Positions 32,492 through 42,302 of a stretch of DNA of 64,000 nt are shown here, in pieces. The stretch spans positions 1 to 64,000 of the forward strand of contig CAMBRF010000011.1 in the NCBI GenBank assembly GCA_945870225.1, given 5' to 3'. A program made the translations under genes and the position numbers. The stretch comes from PVC group bacterium (GTDB lineage: Bacteria; Verrucomicrobiota; Kiritimatiellia; CAIKKV01; CAITUY01). The notes under the pieces were generated by a model that searched no databases, was not told where the DNA came from, and saw only the letters and a program-made list of their open reading frames with translations. Every line of letters starts with the position of its first letter. The first letter of the stretch is position 1.

Positions 32492-33841
32492 TTAGTCCAG
32501 CATGGTATATCCGGCCTCACGGTGCTGAGTCAGGTCGAGCCCGATCCGTTCCTCCTGGTCGGAAACCCTCAGGCCGAAAATAAGATCGACGATCTTTAAC
32601 AGCACGTACGACAGCACCAGCGAATAAACCGCCGTAATGGCGACTGCCTTGAGCTGGATCAGGAACAGACCGGGGTTGCCGTACAGCAGCCCATCCGCGC
32701 CGGCGGCATTCACCGATTTGGTGGCCCATAACCCCGTGGCCAAGGCGCCCCAGATCCCGCCGATACCGTGGACGCCGAATGCATCCAGCGAGTCGTCATA
32801 GCCGAACTTGACCTTGACGTAACTGACGAACAGGTAGCAGATAACCGACACACCCAGACCGATGCCCAGCGCTCCGCCCACGGTCACAAAACCTGCCGCC
32901 GGCGTAATGGCCACCAAACCCGCCACTATCCCGGTAATCACCCCCAACACCGTGGGACGCCCGTTGAAGATCCCATCCAAAAACGCCCAGGTCAGCCCGG
33001 CCATGGCCGCCGCCACATGCGTAACCACGAAGGCGTTGCCGGCCAGACCGTTGGCCGCCAGGGCACTGCCCGCGTTGAACCCAAACCAGCCAAACCACAG
33101 CAAGGAGGCGCCCAGCACGGCAAAGGGAAGATTATGCGGCGGAGAAATCGAATCCCCCGACCCCAACCTTTTACCAAGCACCAGCGCACACACCAGGGCC
33201 GCAATACCGGCGTTGACGTGCACCACGGTTCCTCCCGCAAAATCCAGCGCGCCCATGTTGCGCAGGAATCCGCCCACGCCCCACACCCAGTGCGCCACCG
33301 GGTCATAGACCAACGTGGACCAGAGAAGCATGAAGGCGCAATAGGCGCTGAACTTCATGCGCTCGGCAAACGCGCCCAGAATCAGGGCCGGCGTGATCAC
33401 GGCAAACATCATTTGAAACATCATGAAGACCTGATGGGGAATCGTCGCCGCATAATCCGGATTCGGATCCATGCCCACCCCCTTGAGCCCCAGCCAGGAG
33501 AGGTTACCGATGATCCCCTTCACATCCGGTCCGAAGGAAAGGCTGTACCCGCAGATCACCCATTGCACACTGATCATGCATAGCACGATCATGCATTGCA
33601 TGAGGATCGAGAGGACGTTTTTCCTCCGCACCAGACCTCCATAGAAGAAGGCCAACCCGGGAGTCATCAACATGACCAGCGCCGTGCTGATCAACACCCA
33701 GGTCGTGTCGCCACTATTTACAGCCGCTGCCGGCACGGCCGTGGCCGCCTCCTGCGCACCGGCCATCCCCGCTCCTCCTGCCAACAGAGCCAACGGCAGC
33801 AATCTTCGGAACCACAATCCTATCCTTCTCATTTCTTCCAT
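32492..33841 (-). CDS. amtB: Ammonium transporter
   Basis: This 449-residue Amt channel has an N-terminal signal peptide (ending GMAGAQEA) and about eleven membrane segments. Family motifs include TALVMLMTPGLAFFYGGLVRRKNVLS, FAGGTVVHVNAGIAALVCALVLGKR and DDSLDAFGVHGIGGIWGALATGLWA, with the pore histidines. It conducts ammonium into the cell and pairs with the PII gene downstream. A sigma-54-type promoter lies about 60-75 bp upstream, so nitrogen-limitation control is likely. Confidence 0.95.
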   Translation of the reverse strand: MEEMRRIGLWFRRLLPLALLAGGAGMAGAQEAATAVPAAAVNSGDTTWVLISTALVMLMTPGLAFFYGGLVRRKNVLSILMQCMIVLCMISVQWVICGYSLSFGPDVKGIIGNLSWLGLKGVGMDPNPDYAATIPHQVFMMFQMMFAVITPALILGAFAERMKFSAYCAFMLLWSTLVYDPVAHWVWGVGGFLRNMGALDFAGGTVVHVNAGIAALVCALVLGKRLGSGDSISPPHNLPFAVLGASLLWFGWFGFNAGSALAANGLAGNAFVVTHVAAAMAGLTWAFLDGIFNGRPTVLGVITGIVAGLVAITPAAGFVTVGGALGIGLGVSVICYLFVSYVKVKFGYDDSLDAFGVHGIGGIWGALATGLWATKSVNAAGADGLLYGNPGLFLIQLKAVAITAVYSLVLSYVLLKIVDLIFGLRVSDQEERIGLDLTQHREAGYTMLD

Positions 33842-33903
33842 CCTTCCTTGGGTTTAACGATTCTTTTCCCTGAATCAATTTGTTCTCGCGTTTAGGGTTA
33901 ATC

Positions 33904-33919
33904 GCAGGGACTGTGCCAA
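33904..33919 (-). promoter_or_regulatory. Sigma-54 (RpoN) promoter of amtB-glnK
   Basis: On the minus strand TTGGCACAGTCCCTGC matches the -24/-12 consensus TTGGCACNNNNNTTGC closely. The invariant GG and GC are spaced by exactly ten bases. It lies about 60 bp upstream of the amtB start in the right orientation. amtB-glnK is a classical RpoN/NtrC target, so context supports it. Confidence 0.8.
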
Positions 33920-34007
33920 CCGCTCATCCGTTTAGATATTATCATCGCAAGCCTCTGCAATATAACGGGTTAAATATTTATAGCCGCTTGTCCCGCGGAA
34001 AATATAC

Positions 34008-34037
34008 GCATCATATGACGACAATTTTGTATGATGC
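34008..34037. promoter_or_regulatory. Inverted repeat GCATCATA-N14-TATGATGC, possible activator site
   Basis: Perfect 8-bp arms are separated by 14 bp, in the AT-rich intergenic region about 90-130 bp upstream of the sigma-54 promoter and about 110 bp upstream of the divergent PHP gene. Position suits an enhancer for a sigma-54 activator, or an operator for the PHP gene. It does not match the enterobacterial NtrC site. The rest of 33842-34143 shows no gene. Confidence 0.45.
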
Positions 34038-34143
34038 TTTGAGTTAAATACAATAATGGCAATCCTATCACGATCCCGTCCATGGACAGGATGCTCGACA
34101 AAATTCTCCTGTTCACATAGTTTCATTCGTCTTTCATCGTGTT

Positions 34144-34980
34144 ATGAACCCAAAACCCACATCCGGCTACGGCCTCAGGCTCCCTGCGGACTATCACACC
34201 CATACCGCCCTATGTAAGCATGCCACGGGGGCGCCCGCTGAGTTCCGCCAGGCGGCCGCCACAGCCGGACTTGCGGCAATCTGCTTCACTGACCACTGCC
34301 CTGAACCGTCGGGATATGATGCCCGTCACCGTATGAGCCTGGCCCAGTACCCCGACTATCTGGATCTGGTCCAACCCCTTCAGGACGGGGAAGCACCCGT
34401 TGTCCTTCTGGGTCTTGAAGCCGACTTTTTCCCAGGCACTGAGCCTTTCCTTCGCGAGTGGCTCCCTCGCCAACCGCTCGATCTTGTGCTGGGTTCCGTG
34501 CACTACATCCGCGACTGGGGATTCGACAACCCGGACTATCTCAAGATGTGGGAGTCCGTGGATGTCAAAGGCGTCTGGCGGGAGTACTTTTCCCTGGTCT
34601 CGGCTGCCGTGGACCTGCGCCTGTTTGACATCATCGCGCACTTCGACCTGCCGAAAAAGTTCGGGCATCGTTTGCGTGACAACGTCATGACGGAAATGGT
34701 TCAGCCTGTGCTTGACCGCATAGCAGGTGCCGGCATGGCCCTGGAGATCAACACGTCCGGCTGGCGCCGTGACGTGGCTGAGGCCTATCCTTCCCCTCTT
34801 ATCCTCAGTCTGGCCTGCGAGCGCAATATCCCCATCACCTTCGGGTCCGATGCTCATGTCCCGGGCGAGGTCGGCCATGAATTCGCCAAGGCGGTTCGTC
34901 TGGCTCGGGAAGTCGGCTATTCCGAGTCACTGCAGTACCGGAAACGTCAACCCTCGCGCTCGCCTCTTCCCCGCGATTAG
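34144..34980 (+). CDS. PHP-domain histidinol-phosphatase (HisJ-like)
   Basis: This 278-residue PHP phosphoesterase has metal ligands in DYHTHTALCKHA (about 17-28), FTDHCPEP, LGLEADFFPG, LGSVHYIRDW, IIAHFDLPKKF and TFGSDAHVPGEVG. The order and spacing are those of the HisJ histidinol-phosphatases that make histidinol in histidine biosynthesis, although PHP proteins with other phosphate substrates look similar. It is a lone gene with no his genes nearby. Confidence 0.87.
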   Translation: MNPKPTSGYGLRLPADYHTHTALCKHATGAPAEFRQAAATAGLAAICFTDHCPEPSGYDARHRMSLAQYPDYLDLVQPLQDGEAPVVLLGLEADFFPGTEPFLREWLPRQPLDLVLGSVHYIRDWGFDNPDYLKMWESVDVKGVWREYFSLVSAAVDLRLFDIIAHFDLPKKFGHRLRDNVMTEMVQPVLDRIAGAGMALEINTSGWRRDVAEAYPSPLILSLACERNIPITFGSDAHVPGEVGHEFAKAVRLAREVGYSESLQYRKRQPSRSPLPRD

Positions 34981-34988
34981 TAAGGTAG

Positions 34989-35007
34989 ATGGGGCGTCCC
35001 GCCCCAT
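34989..35007. terminator. Hairpin terminator between convergent PHP and gspF genes
   Basis: ATGGGGCG and CGCCCCAT form an 8-bp perfect stem with a 3-nt loop, 9 bp after the PHP stop codon. A short TTTC follows on the plus side. A second weaker stem (AGCCG-GGA-CGGCT) lies just downstream before gspF ends. Confidence 0.6.
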
Positions 35008-35049
35008 TTCGACCCGAACAAGCCGGGACGGCTCGTTTACTCCATGGGA

Positions 35050-36267
35050 TCATCCCAGCATTCTGTTCATCGAGATGATGGGCAGTAATACGGAGAGGGT
35101 GACCAGCAGCACGAACAAGCCGATCAACAGGATCAGCGCCGGTTCGAGCCAGCTCAGGGTCCGGGCCGCGAACCGGTTCCATTGATGCTGGAAGGCATCT
35201 CCGGCCGTGTTGAGCAGTTTCTCAAGAGCGCCGCTGGCCTCACCGGCTTGAATCCAGGCAGGAAGCGAAACCGCCAGCGGGGGAACGCGGCGTATGGCAT
35301 CCGCCAAGCTGGCGCCGTGCCGCACCGCCTCCGCTTCATTCTCCATCAGGGCGGCAATCCAGACACTACCCGTCGAGCGCCCTGCCAACGGCAGGGCCTC
35401 CACAAGCCCCACGCCGCCTTTGAGAAGAATCGCCAGCGTCCGTGCACATCTCAAATTGGCCACCAACCGATACCCCCGCCCCACCAGGGGAATGCGGAAG
35501 CAAAACCGATCCAGCCCGGCATGGAAAGCCGGATCCTTCGCCATCCGCTTCCGCAGGTTTACCCACCCGATCATGCCCGCCAGAATCGCCACCGGCAGGG
35601 TCCACAGAAGAATCCGGCCAGCCAGCATCATATACCGGGTCAGGGCCGGGAGCGGTTCCTTGGAGTGTTCCGCGAGCACGGCGGCGGCCGACGGCACCAC
35701 AAAGCCCAACATGACCACTGCCACCAGCAGCGCGAACACCATGATGATCGAGGGATAAATCAGGGCGGAAACAATCCGCTCCCGGAGCTGCTTCTGCTCA
35801 TCAAGAAATTGGGCCAGCCGTTCGAGCATGCCATCCAGCCCGCCCGAGCGTTCACCCACTTCCAGAATGGCCTTTTCGAAGGCGTGGACTTCCGGCGCCG
35901 CCTGGGACAGCGCGGCGGCCAGGGAGGCGCCTTCCTTGACCTGATCCCGGACACGAGCCAGCCGTTCCGCCGACACCCCCAACTCGGGAGACTCCATCAG
36001 AATTTCGAGGGCATTAACCAGCGGCAGTCCTGCCGTCAACAGCACTCCCAGTTCCTGGTAGAAGGCAACCCGGGCGTCAACGTTGAAGGATTGGGAACGA
36101 GTCCACGCCCGGTGACCCGCCGCCTCACGGCCGGCCGCCTCCACCGATTCAGGGAGAATCCCGCGCGTCATCAGCCGGTCACGGGCTTCCTTCAGGTCCA
36201 GGGCCTCTATCAGACCCCGCCGGACGGCACCCGCGCTGTCATAACCTTTGTAGGAGAATGTTCTCAC
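35050..36267 (-). CDS. gspF: Type II secretion / type IV pilus inner-membrane protein GspF
   Basis: This 405-residue polytopic platform protein has two GspF domains. They begin at about FYQELGVLLTAGLPLVNALEIL and CARTLAILLKGGVGLVEALPLA, and there are three membrane segments. The GTG start at 36267 follows the gspE stop by 4 bp and gives the usual length; the long upstream open frame is a shadow of gspE. It works with the GspE ATPase and the GspD secretin just upstream. Confidence 0.92.
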   Translation of the reverse strand: MRTFSYKGYDSAGAVRRGLIEALDLKEARDRLMTRGILPESVEAAGREAAGHRAWTRSQSFNVDARVAFYQELGVLLTAGLPLVNALEILMESPELGVSAERLARVRDQVKEGASLAAALSQAAPEVHAFEKAILEVGERSGGLDGMLERLAQFLDEQKQLRERIVSALIYPSIIMVFALLVAVVMLGFVVPSAAAVLAEHSKEPLPALTRYMMLAGRILLWTLPVAILAGMIGWVNLRKRMAKDPAFHAGLDRFCFRIPLVGRGYRLVANLRCARTLAILLKGGVGLVEALPLAGRSTGSVWIAALMENEAEAVRHGASLADAIRRVPPLAVSLPAWIQAGEASGALEKLLNTAGDAFQHQWNRFAARTLSWLEPALILLIGLFVLLVTLSVLLPIISMNRMLG

Positions 36268-36271
36268 GGTC

Positions 36272-37852
36272 TCACGCCCCGGACATCCCCACCGCGTAAA
36301 GAATTTCGGCCAGACTGGTCTTCCCTTCCACCACCTTGTCCAAACCGTCTTCCAACATCGTGCGCCGGAACGAACCTCCGGGAAGGGCGCGCATCCGCTG
36401 GGCCGCTCCCACCCCGGTCCGGATAATCTCCTGCGCCGCTTCGTCCACCACCAGCAATTCAAAAATGCCAATTCGCCCACGGTAGCCCGCCAGACAGGCC
36501 GGACAGCCGCCGGGCTCATAAAGGGTCACACCCGCCAGCCCCCGCCCCGCCTCCCCGAGCAAAGCGAGTTCGCGATCAGAGATCTTCGCCGGCCGCCGGC
36601 AGAGCGGGCACAGTTGCCGCACCAGCCGCTGGCCGAGCGCCCCGCGCAAGGCGGCGGCAAGCAAATACGACTCCACCCCCATGTCCATCATCCGGATGAT
36701 GGCGCTGGGGGCGTCATTGGTGTGCAGGGTCGTAAAAACCAGATGCCCGGTCAGGGAAGCCCGCACCGCAATATCGGCCGTCTCGCTGTCACGGGTTTCA
36801 CCCACCAGGATGACATCGGGATCCTGCCGCAAGATATGCCGCAACCCACCGGCAAACGTCAGCCCGATTTTGGGCTTCACCTGCATCTGGCCGATATCCG
36901 GCAACTGGTATTCGATCGGGTCCTCGATCGTGAGAACATTCCGGCCCCGTGTGTCCAATTGCCGGATGGCGGAATACAAGGTGGTGGTCTTCCCGCTTCC
37001 GGTCGGCCCGCAGACAATGATCAGTCCATTGGCCTCATGCAAAAGAGACTCAAACGAGTGTTGCACCGCAGCGGGCATTCCAAGCGCCGCCAGCGGCAGC
37101 ACGGACGATTCGCGATTCAGCAACCGCAGCACCACCCGTTCCCCCTCCGCCACCGGCAAGGTCGATACCCGGATATCGATTTCCCGCTCACCGACCCGGA
37201 CCCGGGCTGAGCCATCCTGCGGCAGCCGCCGCTCGGCAATGTCGAGGCGCGCCATCACCTTCATGCGCGACACCAGCGCCCGGGCCAGATGCTTGGGCGG
37301 CGAGGCCTGCTCATAAAGTAACCCGTCCACACGGTAGCGCACCCGTAAGCGCGACTCAAAGGGCTCCACATGAATATCCGACGCGCGGGCTTTGACCGCC
37401 TCCAGCAGAATCAGGTTGACCAGTTGAGTGACCGGCGCCTCTTCGGCTGATTTGAGCAGGTCATCGGACCGCGCTTCGACCACGCGCAGGGAATCGTCCC
37501 GGTCCATATCCCGCAGGAAATCCTCCGTGGAGTCGTGGCGGCTGAAATAGCAGCGTTCGATGCCGTCGAGAATCGCCGCTCGCGGCGCCACCACCGGCCT
37601 GAGCTCCGCGCCAACCAGGAGCGCAACATCGGCGTGTTTACCAACTTCCGCGGGCTCAGAGGTGAGCAGGCATAATTCGTCATTCCACCGGACCGGAAGC
37701 AAACCGTGCGTCCGGGCCCATTCCACGGGGATCCCGGCCACCAGCAGGGGATCGAGCATATCGGCCCCGACTTCAGGCAGGAAGGCCAGCCCGAGTTCTT
37801 CCGCGGATTGCCGCAAGGCGGCGATATCTTCCGGAGTGTCATCCATGATCAT
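36272..37852 (-). CDS. gspE: Type II secretion ATPase GspE
   Basis: This 526-residue secretion ATPase has an N-terminal GspE_N region, ASDIHVEPFESRLRVRYRVDG, Walker A GPTGSGKTTTLYSAI, Asp-box IEDPIEYQL and Walker B PDVILVGETRD. A tetracysteine zinc motif LCPLCRRP ... GGCPAC is present. It powers pseudopilus assembly at the inner membrane. It sits between gspD (24-bp gap) and gspF. No pseudopilin gene is present in the window. Confidence 0.95.
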   Translation of the reverse strand: MIMDDTPEDIAALRQSAEELGLAFLPEVGADMLDPLLVAGIPVEWARTHGLLPVRWNDELCLLTSEPAEVGKHADVALLVGAELRPVVAPRAAILDGIERCYFSRHDSTEDFLRDMDRDDSLRVVEARSDDLLKSAEEAPVTQLVNLILLEAVKARASDIHVEPFESRLRVRYRVDGLLYEQASPPKHLARALVSRMKVMARLDIAERRLPQDGSARVRVGEREIDIRVSTLPVAEGERVVLRLLNRESSVLPLAALGMPAAVQHSFESLLHEANGLIIVCGPTGSGKTTTLYSAIRQLDTRGRNVLTIEDPIEYQLPDIGQMQVKPKIGLTFAGGLRHILRQDPDVILVGETRDSETADIAVRASLTGHLVFTTLHTNDAPSAIIRMMDMGVESYLLAAALRGALGQRLVRQLCPLCRRPAKISDRELALLGEAGRGLAGVTLYEPGGCPACLAGYRGRIGIFELLVVDEAAQEIIRTGVGAAQRMRALPGGSFRRTMLEDGLDKVVEGKTSLAEILYAVGMSGA

Positions 37853-37876
37853 CGCCCCGCATGCTGTCCCGCATCC

Positions 37877-39856
37877 TCAGCGCTTTTCTTTTGGCAGCTC
37901 ACCCATCGCCGCCTCATTGACGTTAGTCGCATAGAGACCGGTTTTGCGGCTCCAGGCTTCCGTGGTAGCCTGGGCCACCGCATCGTTCCGCATCACCCGC
38001 GGTGTGACGAAAATGATCAGATTGGTGCGTTCCACACTGTCCACCGTGTGGCGGAAGAGAAAGCCGATCAGGGGGATGGAACCGAGCAGCGGGATCTTAC
38101 GAACCTGATTGATACGATCCTCACGAATCAGGCCGCTGATCACAATGGTCCGGCCATCGGGCACAGTCACCGTGGTGGAGACTTCCCGCCGCGCAATGGT
38201 GGGGGTGAATTGCGTCCCCGTTGTCGCCCCGGAATCGATGATCGCCTCAATGCTGGGGTTGAGCGCCATGCAGACCTCATTGGAGGGATTGATGTGCGGC
38301 GTCAGCTTGAGTTTGATCCCCACATCCACGCGGTCAATGTTCTGGATCACATCCCGTGACGTTCCCGAACCGCCTTGTATGGTGGACTTCAGGATCGGAA
38401 TATTGTTCACCACGCTGACGCTGGCTTCCTTGTTGTTCTGGGCCAGCAAGGGAACACTCGACAGGATCCGCACCTTCCCCTGCTTCTGGAGGGCGTTGAT
38501 GTTCAAGGCGGCTGGAAATCCAGAAACCACTTCGCCCGCTGCGTTCAAACGGACTCCCCGCGCCAGGGCAAACGTGATTCCGCGGGGAAAGACGCCCTCC
38601 TGAATGTTATTCATCAACCCGGCGCCGTCGCTCAACTGGCTTGCCCCCTGAACCACCGTATCCCCCACCTTGGAGGGCGCGTTGAGCGCCCCCAGTTCCA
38701 CGCCCATATCAAGGGATTTATCGGCGCTGATTTCGGCAATCACCACTTCGATCAGCACCTGCTGGGGCATCTGGTCGAGTTCCAGAACCAGCGACTTCAC
38801 GAGTTGAAAATCCATGGGGGAGGCGTCCACCAGCAGGGCATTATTGGCAAGGCTGGCCTCGATGGAAATCCGGCGCCTGTCGGTAACCTTGGACGGCTCC
38901 TTGCCCACGGACTTTTCCAGGAGGGCATTCAGGCTCTTCGACGCCTCCTCGGCCCCAATATACTTCAGGAAGAGCACATGCAGATTCCCTCGTCCGGAAG
39001 GCGTTTCAATGTCGATCTGCGCAAGGATCCGTTTGACGTCCGCGATCTCCACCGCCGGCCCGATCAGCACCAGACTGTTCGATTGCGGCGCCGTCAGCAT
39101 GACCAATTCCCGGCCCGCGCGGGCCGGCACCCCGTCACGCACCATCACGCGTTCCTTGGTTCCCGCCGCACTGTTGTATTGCTGGACAAAATCGGCGGCA
39201 TCCACATGCTTGAGGGCGACCACTTCGCTGGTCGAACCCGCGCCCGTTTTATCCACTTCGGCGACCACCTGCTCCAAACGCCTCACGTTGTCCGCGGTAT
39301 CGGTCACGATGAGCAGGTTGGACGCCTCCAGCACCCCGACAGACCCGCCCCCCTTCTCGCGACCCGACAAAACCTCAAGCACCTTGCGCAGGTCGGCCAC
39401 ATTGGTGTTTTGCAGGCGGATCACCCGGGTCACAAGCCCGCCCAGGGGAAGAGGCATGCCGACGCCCACTACCGGCGCGGAAGGAACCGTCCGCGCCGAC
39501 AAAAGCACCACGCGGCTCACGGGGCCGTCTTCCACCACGGTGCACCCGACCGACTCGAGAATCTTCAGGGATAGGGGATAAGCCTCCGCCACCGGAACAC
39601 GTGGAGCCAACACGGTGACCTGCCCTTTTACCGCCTCATCCACCACGAACCGCCGCCCGCTGATTTCCCCAATCACCTTTACAAAGGTACGAACATCAAC
39701 CTGATCAAAATTGAAATTAACCGTGCTTTCAGGAGAGGACAGGGCGACCGGATGGTCTGCGTCGCCCGACAGGGCGACCGTGCCCAGCATCACCCAGGCC
39801 GCCACCACGCCCGGGCGGACCAGCATCGACAACAGGACTCCGGGACGCACTCTCAT
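37877..39856 (-). CDS. gspD: Type II secretion system secretin GspD
   Basis: This 659-residue outer-membrane secretin has a signal peptide (MRVRPGVLLSMLVRPGVVAA...). An N0 domain follows (NFNFDQVDVRTFVKVIGEISGRRFVVDE), then three N1-N3 repeats (VIRLQNTNVADLRKVLEVLSG, VVALKHVDAADFVQQYNSA, VLFLKYIGAEEASKSLNALL). The C-terminal secretin domain ends VPDGRTIVISGLIRED ... PLLGSIPLIGFLFRHTVDS. The ATG at 39856 has GGAGG upstream; a TTG 13 codons earlier overlaps lpxA and is less likely. Confidence 0.94.
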   Translation of the reverse strand: MRVRPGVLLSMLVRPGVVAAWVMLGTVALSGDADHPVALSSPESTVNFNFDQVDVRTFVKVIGEISGRRFVVDEAVKGQVTVLAPRVPVAEAYPLSLKILESVGCTVVEDGPVSRVVLLSARTVPSAPVVGVGMPLPLGGLVTRVIRLQNTNVADLRKVLEVLSGREKGGGSVGVLEASNLLIVTDTADNVRRLEQVVAEVDKTGAGSTSEVVALKHVDAADFVQQYNSAAGTKERVMVRDGVPARAGRELVMLTAPQSNSLVLIGPAVEIADVKRILAQIDIETPSGRGNLHVLFLKYIGAEEASKSLNALLEKSVGKEPSKVTDRRRISIEASLANNALLVDASPMDFQLVKSLVLELDQMPQQVLIEVVIAEISADKSLDMGVELGALNAPSKVGDTVVQGASQLSDGAGLMNNIQEGVFPRGITFALARGVRLNAAGEVVSGFPAALNINALQKQGKVRILSSVPLLAQNNKEASVSVVNNIPILKSTIQGGSGTSRDVIQNIDRVDVGIKLKLTPHINPSNEVCMALNPSIEAIIDSGATTGTQFTPTIARREVSTTVTVPDGRTIVISGLIREDRINQVRKIPLLGSIPLIGFLFRHTVDSVERTNLIIFVTPRVMRNDAVAQATTEAWSRKTGLYATNVNEAAMGELPKEKR

Positions 39857-39884
39857 CGCACCCCTCCCGGCCCTCGCGGGCCGA

Positions 39885-40658
39885 TCACTTGACAATGCCT
39901 CGTTCCGATGTCTCGATGAAGCTGAGAAGGTAGTCCAGTTCGGGACAGGCCGTCAGTTCCGCGCGCATTTTTTCCACGGCCTGACGTGTCGACAAACCGT
40001 CCCGGCACAGCATCTTGAAGGCTTTCTTCAGCGTGGACTGCGTCTCAGCGGAAACGCCCAGACGCTGCAACTTAACCGAGTTAACGCCGCGCGCCTCAGC
40101 AGGATTGCCTTCCACCAGCAGATAAGGCGGCACGTCCTGGGTAATCCGCGACATCCCGCCCACCATCGCGAACCGGCCGATCCGCGTAAACTGATGGATG
40201 CCCGTCATGCCTCCGATGGTGGCATCATCCTCAACCACCCCATCGCCGGATAACGAGGCGCCGTTCGCCATGATAACCCGGTCGCCGACCCGGCTACCAT
40301 GCGCCACATGACAATACGCCATGATCAGGCAACCCGATCCCACCCGGGTCGTCTCACCTTCCGCCGTCCCGGAATTGATCGTCACATACTCCCGGATGGT
40401 CGTGCGCTCGCCGATTTCAACGAACGTGTCGCCCCCCTTGTACTTCAGGTCCTGCGTGAGACTGCCCAGACTGGCAAACGGGAAAATCGTGCATTCCCTG
40501 CCGATCGTTGTCTGCCCGTCCAAAAAGACGTGCGGCATAACCGTCACCCGATCCCTGAGTTTGACCCGGGGCCCGACGATACTGTAGGCGCCGATTTCGA
40601 CATCCTCGCCCAATTCGGCCCCGTCATGCACAACAGCGGTAGGGTGAATACACGTCAC
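39885..40658 (-). CDS. lpxA: UDP-N-acetylglucosamine acyltransferase
   Basis: This 257-residue left-handed beta-helix acyltransferase performs the first step of lipid A synthesis. Hexapeptide repeats run from IHPTAVVHDGAELGEDVEIGAYSIVGP onward; LIMAYCHVAHGSRVGDRV holds the catalytic His, and GGMTGIHQFTRIGRFAMVGG is diagnostic. The GTG start overlaps the fabZ stop (GTGA) and gives the standard length. It pairs with fabZ as in many Gram-negatives. Confidence 0.95.
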   Translation of the reverse strand: MTCIHPTAVVHDGAELGEDVEIGAYSIVGPRVKLRDRVTVMPHVFLDGQTTIGRECTIFPFASLGSLTQDLKYKGGDTFVEIGERTTIREYVTINSGTAEGETTRVGSGCLIMAYCHVAHGSRVGDRVIMANGASLSGDGVVEDDATIGGMTGIHQFTRIGRFAMVGGMSRITQDVPPYLLVEGNPAEARGVNSVKLQRLGVSAETQSTLKKAFKMLCRDGLSTRQAVEKMRAELTACPELDYLLSFIETSERGIVK

Positions 40659-41101
40659 ACAGTCACCTTCTGATTCGTGATCATGCACATCATCTCCGCC
40701 TCAGAGGCCAGTTCACCGTCGACAAAAACCTTTCCCTGAAAACGGGCGGTCCGGGTTTTGATGGAAAGGAACTCAACCTCAATGCGCATCTGATCCCCGG
40801 GCTTGATCACCCGCCGGAACTTGGCCTTGTCGATCGACATAAAGAAGGGAACACTTTCCCCCGCCTTGGCAATCCGATTCATCAGAATGCCGCCCGTTTG
40901 CGCCATCGCCTCCAGCTGCAACACGCCCGGCATCACTGGAATGCCGGGGAAGTGCCCCTGGAAGAACGGTTCATTCATCGTCACGTTCTTCAAGCCCACA
41001 ATGCGCTTCTGGTCGTCACACTCCACAACCCGGTCCACGAGCAGAAACGGATAGCGATGCGGAAGCAGCTTTAGAATTTCCTGAATATCAAGCGTTGCCA
41101 T
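40655..41101 (-). CDS. fabZ: (3R)-hydroxyacyl-ACP dehydratase
   Basis: This 148-residue hotdog-fold dehydratase acts in fatty acid elongation. The active-site helix region HFPGIPVMPGVLQLEAMAQTGG carries the catalytic His and Glu, and LPHRYPFLLVDRV is the family start. Overlap with lpxA couples hydroxyacyl supply to lipid A synthesis. Confidence 0.96.
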   Translation of the reverse strand: MATLDIQEILKLLPHRYPFLLVDRVVECDDQKRIVGLKNVTMNEPFFQGHFPGIPVMPGVLQLEAMAQTGGILMNRIAKAGESVPFFMSIDKAKFRRVIKPGDQMRIEVEFLSIKTRTARFQGKVFVDGELASEAEMMCMITNQKVTV

Positions 41102-41138
41102 AGAGCTCCTTTACGTTCGTCCCTAACCACGGTCCGGT

Positions 41139-42302
41139 TTACACCGAGCCCTGCAGCGCCTTGATCTTGTCGACCCGTTCCCAGGTGAAATGATCCAGAT
41201 GATCCGTTCGCCCGAAATGACCGTAGGCCGAGGTCTCCTCGTACACAGGACGGAGAAGGTCCAAAGTCTTGATGATTTGCGCGGGCTTGAGGCCAAAAAC
41301 CTTCGTCACGGCCTTGGCGATCTTCTCGTCGCTGACCTTGCCCGTTCCAAACGTATCCACATGCACCGAGACGGGATCCGGGAAACCGATGGCATAAGCC
41401 AGCTGGACTTCGCAACGCCGGGCCAACCCTGCGGCCACCACGTTCTTGGCAACATACCGGGCCATGTAGGCCGCGCTGCGATCGACCTTCGACGGATCCT
41501 TACCTGAGAAGGCGCCGCCGCCATGCCGCCCCATGCCGCCGTAGGTGTCCACAATGATCTTCCGGCCCGTGAGACCGCTGTCGCCATGAGGGCCCCCGAT
41601 CACAAACCGGCCGGTCGGATTGATGAGGTACCGCGTCTTCTTGAGCAAGCCCGCCGGGATCTCCTTCTTGATGACTTCCTCCAGGATCCCTTCGCACAGG
41701 GCCTTGTAGGAGACATCCGGCGAATGCTGTGAGGAAACCACTACGGTATCAACCGCAACCGGACGCCCATTCTCATAGGCAACCGTCACCTGAGATTTTC
41801 CATCCGGCCGCAGGAACGGAAGCGTGCCCTTACGGCGCGCCTTCGCCAGAGCGCGAGCCAGGCGATGCGCAAACATGATCGGCATGGGCATCAGCTCGCG
41901 GGTTTCATCGCACGCATAGCCGAACATCATCCCCTGGTCGCCGGCGCCCTGCTCCTTGAACAAGCCCTTGCCGGCGGTCACGCCCTGCGAAATATCCGGC
42001 GACTGCCGGTCAATCGCCACCATCACGGCGCAACTATCCGCGGAAAACCCAAGCGTGGCATCGTTGTAGCCGATTTTCCGGATCTTCTCGCGGGCAATGT
42101 CGGCAAAATTGACGATCGCCTTGGTGGTGATTTCCCCCGCGATCACCACCAGGCCCGTGCTGACAAGTGTTTCACACGCCACGCGGGCTTTGGGATCCTG
42201 AGCCAGATTGGCATCAAGAATCGCATCGGAGATTCCATCCGCGACCTTGTCGGGATGCCCTTCAGAGACGGATTCGGATGTGAACAGGTATTTGTCGGCC
42301 AT
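41139..42302 (-). CDS. metK: S-adenosylmethionine synthetase
   Basis: This 387-residue enzyme makes SAM from methionine and ATP. Motifs include [24 protein letters not shown] (active-site His), [40 protein letters not shown] and [19 protein letters not shown]. The length is standard. The 91-bp upstream gap (42303-42393) contains nothing I recognise as a SAM riboswitch. Confidence 0.97.
   Translation of the reverse strand: MADKYLFTSESVSEGHPDKVADGISDAILDANLAQDPKARVACETLVSTGLVVIAGEITTKAIVNFADIAREKIRKIGYNDATLGFSADSCAVMVAIDRQSPDISQGVTAGKGLFKEQGAGDQGMMFGYACDETRELMPMPIMFAHRLARALAKARRKGTLPFLRPDGKSQVTVAYENGRPVAVDTVVVSSQHSPDVSYKALCEGILEEVIKKEIPAGLLKKTRYLINPTGRFVIGGPHGDSGLTGRKIIVDTYGGMGRHGGGAFSGKDPSKVDRSAAYMARYVAKNVVAAGLARRCEVQLAYAIGFPDPVSVHVDTFGTGKVSDEKIAKAVTKVFGLKPAQIIKTLDLLRPVYEETSAYGHFGRTDHLDHFTWERVDKIKALQGSV

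Noticed and set aside
33932..34126. 64-codon minus-strand ORF upstream of amtB
   Set aside because: It covers the sigma-54 upstream region and the inverted repeat and has no similarity I recognise; it is more likely regulatory DNA.
35050..36519. Long form of GspF starting at 36519
   Set aside because: The extra N-terminal part is a shadow of gspE; the GTG at 36267 directly after the gspE stop gives the normal length.
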